From Patescibacteria group bacterium (GTDB lineage Bacteria; Patescibacteriota; Minisyncoccia; UBA6257; JAKLIH01), in contig JAKLIH010000001.1 of assembly GCA_022709715.1 (NCBI GenBank), forward strand, positions 1-56,231: a stretch of 56,231 bases of DNA, in the 5' to 3' direction. This document shows positions 51,801 to 56,231 of the stretch, in pieces. Each line of letters begins with the position of its first letter. Within the stretch, counting starts at the first letter, position 1. A program made the position numbers and the translations under genes. Under the pieces are notes generated by a model, which saw nothing but the letters and a program-made list of their open reading frames with translations, did not search any database and was not told the DNA's origin.

Positions 51801-52164
51801 ATTTAATATCAAGGGCTGGTGATTCGTCACCTTTTTTAAGAAAAGATTGAAATGGACATCAAGCATATTGATCACAAATTAACTTGGTAGTTTCAGTATC
51901 AACAATACCATCGGGTTTCAAGCCATTAATTTCTTTAAAGCGATTGATAGCGGTTTTGGTTAAATTACCATAGTAACCAGTAATCGGACCAGTGTAAAGA
52001 TTATTAATATATAAAATGGATTGAAGGCGGATGATATTGGCTTTATCGTTGTTAGTTTGAGAACTAATTGATAAATTTTTAAAATTTAAAGGACATTCAG
52101 CTTTAGCGATAGCCGGCACAATACAAATACTAATTAAAATGAAAAGTTTGATTATTTTGTTCAT
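48796..52164 (-). CDS. Large secreted protein: two peptidoglycan-binding domains, PKD-like and CARDB-like parts
   Basis: A 1122-aa protein, the largest of the window. Signal peptide MNKIIKLFILISICIVPAIA, then a first peptidoglycan-binding domain (YTGPITGYYGNLTKTAINRF), a second (YPEKLVTGYFGAKTENAVKR), a PKD-like segment (TGIYTVNLKVIDNKG), Cys-rich four-Cys elements (ECSNFC, QCAEAC), a CGDGKC region and, near the C-terminus, a CARDB-like beta domain (YPDLTISNFKLG, NIEESNESNNSLIF). Many UGA Trp codons split it in the standard code. It is a paralogue of the protein encoded at 53507-55582. Likely role: wall-bound surface structure. Confidence 0.75.
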
Positions 52165-52194
52165 TAAACTTTTTAATTTTTAATAAATAATGGT

Positions 52195-53475
52195 TTAAAA
52201 AGTATTTTCAGGAACAACTAATGGGCAATAAATTCAAAAATAATTACTAGCCGTAGGCGGATTATAAATGTAATTTTGGAATCTTTCATCATTCATATCG
52301 GGTAAATCTCAAACACTAGCTTTTACTTGAGTTTCATTGTATTTTGATTCGGTATAACCATAGCATTTAGCTATATAACCAGATCAATAAGGAGTATTTT
52401 GACCACTGCTTCAGAATATTTCTGAATATGGCTCTCACTTTATATGTTCTGGCTTTAAATCTTTATGAAAAATTGTATATTGAAACACACCAAGTTTAGG
52501 AATTTCTGGTTTGCATTGATAGCATAGGGTTCGTATTTTTTTGGTAAAGGATTTTTGTTCATCGTTTTGCGATCAATAAACTATAACATCAACTTCCCTT
52601 TCATTGGTTTGGCATTGATAATCAAAAGCAATACTTTTTACATTTTTTCTATAATCTTCATCTTGACAAGCGTTGATATCACCAACGTTTACTGTTTGAC
52701 CGTTGATATTGATGGTAATATTGGTGGCATCTTCGTAGCTTGAGTTTACAAAGCTAAATATCATTTTTCTAATATCAGTTTTTTCTGGGGTTGAATCCAT
52801 TGAAGCTGAATTAATTCATAATGAACTAACGTTTGAACAATGAGTTTTGATTTTAACAGTCGGCAAGGTTGAATCAGTAGTTGGTGGATTGTTATCGATA
52901 AGATTATCGGAATTGTCATCAGGTGTTGGCGTTGGTTCTAAAATTTCATCTTCAGTTTGAGCATCAATATTTATTTCTAGATCGGAATTAGAATCATCAA
53001 TTATATTATTATTTTGATCAGTATCAAGACATTCATTTAAACTATTTAATTTATTTAAAGTATACTTGCCAACATAGCCAGTGCCATATTTTAATCCAGC
53101 TGGGGCTAACACTTCACTTTTAAATTTATTTTGGAAACGAATAACCGCTTGTTTGGTTAAGTTTCCAAAATAGCCAGTCACCAATTTTTCAGGATAAATA
53201 TCGGAGAATTGTGATAATAATTTTTGGAGTTCGGATACATCATTGTTACGATCACCAAATTCGAGTTCATTTATAAAACAAAACCCAGATGGATTAAAAG
53301 TGGCATTAACAGTTTGGTCGGTGTTATCAATTTCGTTAGTGGGGTTATTGTTTAGATTGGTATTGTTAATAAGATTTCTAATTCGTGATAATAAATCATC
53401 AAAAAAACTTGCCATAGCGATACGCGGGGCTATTAATAAAATAATTAATAAAATAAATAATATTTTTTTAGGCAT
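52195..53475 (-). CDS. Secreted peptidoglycan-binding protein
   Basis: A 426-aa protein: signal peptide (KKILFILLIILLIAPRIAMA), FFDDLLSRIRNLIN, one peptidoglycan-binding domain (SDIYPEKLVTGYFGNLTKQA), an acidic Pro/Thr/Asp-rich linker (about 160-205) and a C-terminal beta domain of about 200 residues with paired Cys (CYQC). The N-terminal 150 residues closely match the protein encoded at 45221-47449; the C-terminal domain does not. It lies 31 bp after the preceding surface gene, in the same direction. Confidence 0.75.
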
Positions 53476-53506
53476 AGTTTAAATGATTATTTTTTAGTCA
53501 AGATAA

Positions 53507-55582
53507 TTAATAATCGCTTTTACCACATTGAGATTTGCAATCGTCGGCTGAATCATATCAACAAGTTTGATCGGTTTTAACTTGGGCATTAGTGCAAGGT
53601 ATGCATTGAGATCCAAAAGCACATTTATATTTGCCAGATAAAGCGTTATCATGTAGTTCCTGAGCTTTCTTTAAAATTGGAGCTAAAGGATTAAATGGAG
53701 TTTGAGGAGTTGATTCTTGAGGTTCAAAATCTTGGGGTGTATCGGATTTTTCAGTTTTTCTTTGGATCTCTGGTTTGGCTTGTTCAGCTCAACAATAATC
53801 TAAACAATTTCAATAGCTATCAAATTGGCATCATTCTTTTGGATCGCAAGGTACACAACCTTCGGTGTTTGAACATTTATGACGAGTATAAGTATATATT
53901 ATATTGTTGGAGGATGATTGTTGAGTGGTTGTTTTGTTTTGATTGCTAGATGTGTCTGTGTTGTTTGAAGCATTGGTATTATTTTGGTTTTGCAATTGTT
54001 CAGCATAATTTAATTTACTTTGATATTCGGTTGGTGAGTATTTTATATATTTAATGTTACCATCGGGCATTAATTTTAAATTTCTCATTGTAGCTGGTTC
54101 ACTCGAAAGTGATTTAGGACTAAAATTACCAAGTAATGTTTGTTTTGAATAATAAGGATGACAGGATTTAAAATCATCTCAAGTTAAATCAAAATTGATA
54201 TAATCGGAATCGCTAAGCTTTTGTTTTCGATATTTTCATTCGGCATCTATATAAATGCGGTTAGGGTCAAAATAACTGCCAATATGGTTGCAATCAGGGT
54301 AATAAAAAGGTCCTTGGTAGTAATAACAGGGTTGATTGTTAGAATCTTTAAGAATATAACTGCCATGAACACATTGGCCAGTATACATATTATAATAGTG
54401 AGTTTTATAATAATTATAAGTATTGGAATCGGGATGGAACCCTTTTTGAGCGTAAGTTTTATATTTTGATTGATCGTCTTTGGCTATTGTCATGGCTTCG
54501 TCATAGGAAAAACAAGAATAGTCGCCAATTAATTTAGCTGTAAGGTTTATGGTTAATGGGTATTTTTGAGCATTTAAACTGGTAAAGTTATTCCAATTTT
54601 TGCTAATATATTTTTCAACATCAGTTGGTTCTTGGTAAGTGGAATTTTGATCAGTTGAATCATCTTGATCATTTTCACCGGGGTCAACATCAATTGGTAA
54701 ATCAATATCGTCGTCAGAATCATCAATGTCATCAGTACTACTTCCTATTTTAACGCTGCAATTAGTTGTAAGTATTTCACCTTTTGAATCGATAACTTTT
54801 AAATTAACAGTTTTAGCCCCAGAACTCGTAAAAGAAATTTCAAAAGTTTTTTGATTGTTGGTAGCTTTATTATTTCAAATATATTTAAATGGTGAGTTTT
54901 GATTACCAATAATTTGAGATATAAAAGTAACAGTTTCGTTTATATCGGCTTGTTTGGTAGATGCCACACAAACAACTTTGGATATGGGCGAAGTGTTGTC
55001 TTGATTATCTTTGGAGTCAGTATCGGTGATACCAAAATTAGCAAAAAAATTACAAAAAGTTTCTCGGGTAGATTCATCGATTTTACCAGTTTGAGAAATG
55101 TTTAAAGATTTTTGTAAACGTTTGACGGCATTTTCAGTTTTAGTTCCAAAATAGCCAGTTACTAATTTTTCTGGATAAATGTTGGGTATTAATTTTAAAA
55201 AGTATTGAATAAATTTAATTTCTTTTTTGGGCGATTCACTACCATTTTGGAGAAAAGATTGAAATGGACAAAGCGTATAATTATCACATAAAATATTAAC
55301 GGTACTGTTGTCAACTACCCCGTTAGCTGATAAATTGTAACTTTTTTTGAATTTATTGATGGCGGTTTTGGTTAAGTTGCCATAGTAGCCAGTGATAGGA
55401 CCATCATAAAGATTATTAATATATAAAATGGATTGAAGACGAATAATGTTGGGAATGTCATCAGGTATTTGAGTATCAATTGAAAGATTATCGATAGATT
55501 CTAAAGGACAAGCCGCTTGTAAGTAACCGGCCGATAGAAATAAAGATAAAATTGTAAAAATAATGATTTTTTTAATAAACAT
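53507..55582 (-). CDS. Secreted protein: two peptidoglycan-binding domains, PKD-like domain, Cys-rich tail
   Basis: A 691-aa protein. Signal peptide KKIIIFTILSLFLSAGYLQA, two peptidoglycan-binding domains (YDGPITGYYGNLTKTAINKF and YPEKLVTGYFGTKTENAVKR), a PKD-like segment (SGAKTVNLKVIDSKGEIL), an acidic linker, a Tyr-rich middle and a tail with four-Cys elements (CSNTEGCVPC ... NCLDYC; CAFGSQCIPC ... DCKSQC). The first 300 residues are strongly similar to those of the 1122-aa protein. Trp are largely UGA. It follows a small membrane-protein gene by one base. Confidence 0.75.
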
Positions 55583-55583
55583 T

Positions 55584-55910
55584 TTAAATATTATTTAAAA
55601 AGATTTGTAATGATCAGACAAAACAAAATCCAGAAATAATAAAATTAGCAATTAATACGAAATTGTATAATGACTCAAAATTAATTTTCAATTGTTTAGC
55701 AAAATAAATATTAAGTCCAAAAATGAATCATATCACAGCCAAAATATATAAAAGATTATATTTATTACCAACAAAATCGCCAAAATTGTAAATGAAATGC
55801 AAAATTAAAGGTGTTAAATGACTATTTTGGAAAAATAAAAACAATAATAAAAAAGTAGTGATAAAATTTATAACGATGGATAATTTTGTAAATATGGAAT
55901 AATTTTTCAT
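55584..55910 (-). CDS. Small membrane protein, first gene of the surface cluster
   Basis: A 108-aa protein with three predicted membrane helices (VINFITTFLLLFLFF; LLYILAVIWFIFGLNIYF; YNFVLIANFIISGFCFVW). Two Trp are UGA. No family is recognised. It lies one base before the 691-aa secreted protein and probably leads the operon of six genes. Confidence 0.65.
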
Positions 55911-55984
55911 TGAATTTGTCTAGATGATATTGAATCTATTTTACATAATATTTTGAAAAATATCAAGTTTTTCAGGAACTAGCC

Positions 55985-56005
55985 CCTGCCTACCGGCAGG
56001 CAGGC
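55985..56005. repeat. CCTGCC/GGCAGG palindromic repeat
   Basis: CCTGCCTACCGGCAGGCAGG, third copy of the family, here directly followed by CCCACAC and the first unit of the 150-bp direct repeat. Confidence 0.75.
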
Positions 56006-56231
56006 CCACACTCAGAAAAGTTTCTGAGCGGCCATCAATCTTTTAAGGATAAACATTCTATTCAAAGCACAAGTTGTAAAATAAACTTCATCGTTCCTCA
56101 GTTAAAAATAGAATTTTTAACCTTAAACTTTCTGGATAAAGTGGAGGCTTGGCCCCCACACTCAGAAAAGTTTCTGAGCGGCCATCAATCTTTTAAGGAT
56201 AAACATTCTATTCAAAGCACAAGTTGTAAAA
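56005..56231. repeat. 77-bp direct repeat, 150-bp period, with hairpin
   Basis: Bases 56005-56081 and 56155-56231 are identical (77 of 77). Each starts CCCACACTCAGAAAAGTTTC; CTCAGAAA-AG-TTTCTGAG forms an 8-bp hairpin. Between them lie 73 bp with a second hairpin GTTAAAAAT-AGA-ATTTTTAAC-like. The second copy runs into the window end, so the array may continue. No coding frame is seen. Confidence 0.9.

Noticed and set aside
1241-55910. UGA read as glycine, as in known recoded CPR bacteria
   Set aside because: UGA falls at invariant Trp positions (TIM NWK and EPVWA, CysRS GWHTEC, PGK LWNGPLG), not at conserved Gly positions; glycines of Walker and GG motifs use GGN.
1241-55910. UGA as selenocysteine
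   Set aside because: UGA occurs many times per gene in unrelated proteins, at Trp sites, without SECIS-like structures.
56005-56231. CRISPR array
   Set aside because: Only two copies, 77 bp each with a 73-bp gap, no cas genes and no short repeat-spacer pattern.

Overview
ORGANISM. The window is AT-rich chromosomal DNA from a small-genome bacterium that reads UGA as tryptophan. Nearly every long gene is interrupted by TGA exactly where its family has a conserved Trp: the NWK and EPVWA motifs of triosephosphate isomerase, LWNGPLG of phosphoglycerate kinase, DFALWK and GWHTEC of cysteinyl-tRNA synthetase, IWEA of transketolase. TAA, and rarely TAG, ends the genes. Gene content and style resemble the Candidate Phyla Radiation (Patescibacteria, Parcubacteria-like): split transketolase, a DUF5652 protein, a SIMPL protein, a very long ThyX, MurG/FtsW wall synthesis, large secreted peptidoglycan-binding proteins, mostly Shine-Dalgarno-less starts, and CCTGCC-type palindromic repeats. 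This placement is an inference. The UGA reassignment I know of in this radiation is to glycine (Absconditabacteria, Gracilibacteria), so UGA=Trp here deserves attention. All gene limits below use that code; under the standard code about thirty genes would appear broken.

LAYOUT. 1-807: four minus-strand tRNA genes, one with an unpaired acceptor stem, then repeat-rich spacer. 808-23050 (+): a conjugation-type ATPase, GtrA, carbon metabolism (rpiB, rpe, tpiA, pgk), two nucleases, DUF5652, HtrA, ClpB, a membrane protein, a degenerate D-aminoacylase homologue, dnaX, tRNA-Gln, parB, ftsW, murG, gltX. 23051-24535: spacer plus two small genes with strong Shine-Dalgarno sequences, consensus promoters and only TGG for Trp; they look imported. 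24536-34365 (-): two-domain thyX, an AstE/AspA-like hydrolase, a membrane-tethered winged-helix protein, rpsR, a murein hydrolase, rplY, class I aldolase plus PfkB kinase, an adhesin-like secreted protein, and split transketolase. 34366-35400: 11-nt tandem repeats, a palindromic repeat, three odd tRNA-like genes built on one repeated unit, and a structured RNA candidate. 35405-36467 (-): rplJ-rplL with an L10-type leader. 36469-37942 (+): two paralogous GlcG/HbpS-like genes, the second imported-looking pair. 37944-45153 (-): ackA, tspO, intein-containing dnaB, cysS, a CorA-like protein without the GMN motif, rplU. 45221-55910 (-): six genes for large secreted or membrane proteins, in which a two-gene module of peptidoglycan-binding proteins has apparently been duplicated. 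The end holds a 77-bp direct repeat at exactly 150-bp spacing.

HOW IT FITS TOGETHER. Aldolase, PfkB kinase, TpiA, Pgk, RpiB, Rpe, transketolase and AckA suggest a fermentative lifestyle on triose and pentose phosphates. MurG, FtsW, the murein hydrolase and the peptidoglycan-binding proteins show a real wall and an elaborate surface. Best candidates for something undescribed are the Trp recoding with its code-compatible intein, the tRNA-like cluster (one member has a UUA anticodon that would match the UAA stop codon), and the duplicated Cys-rich surface module.
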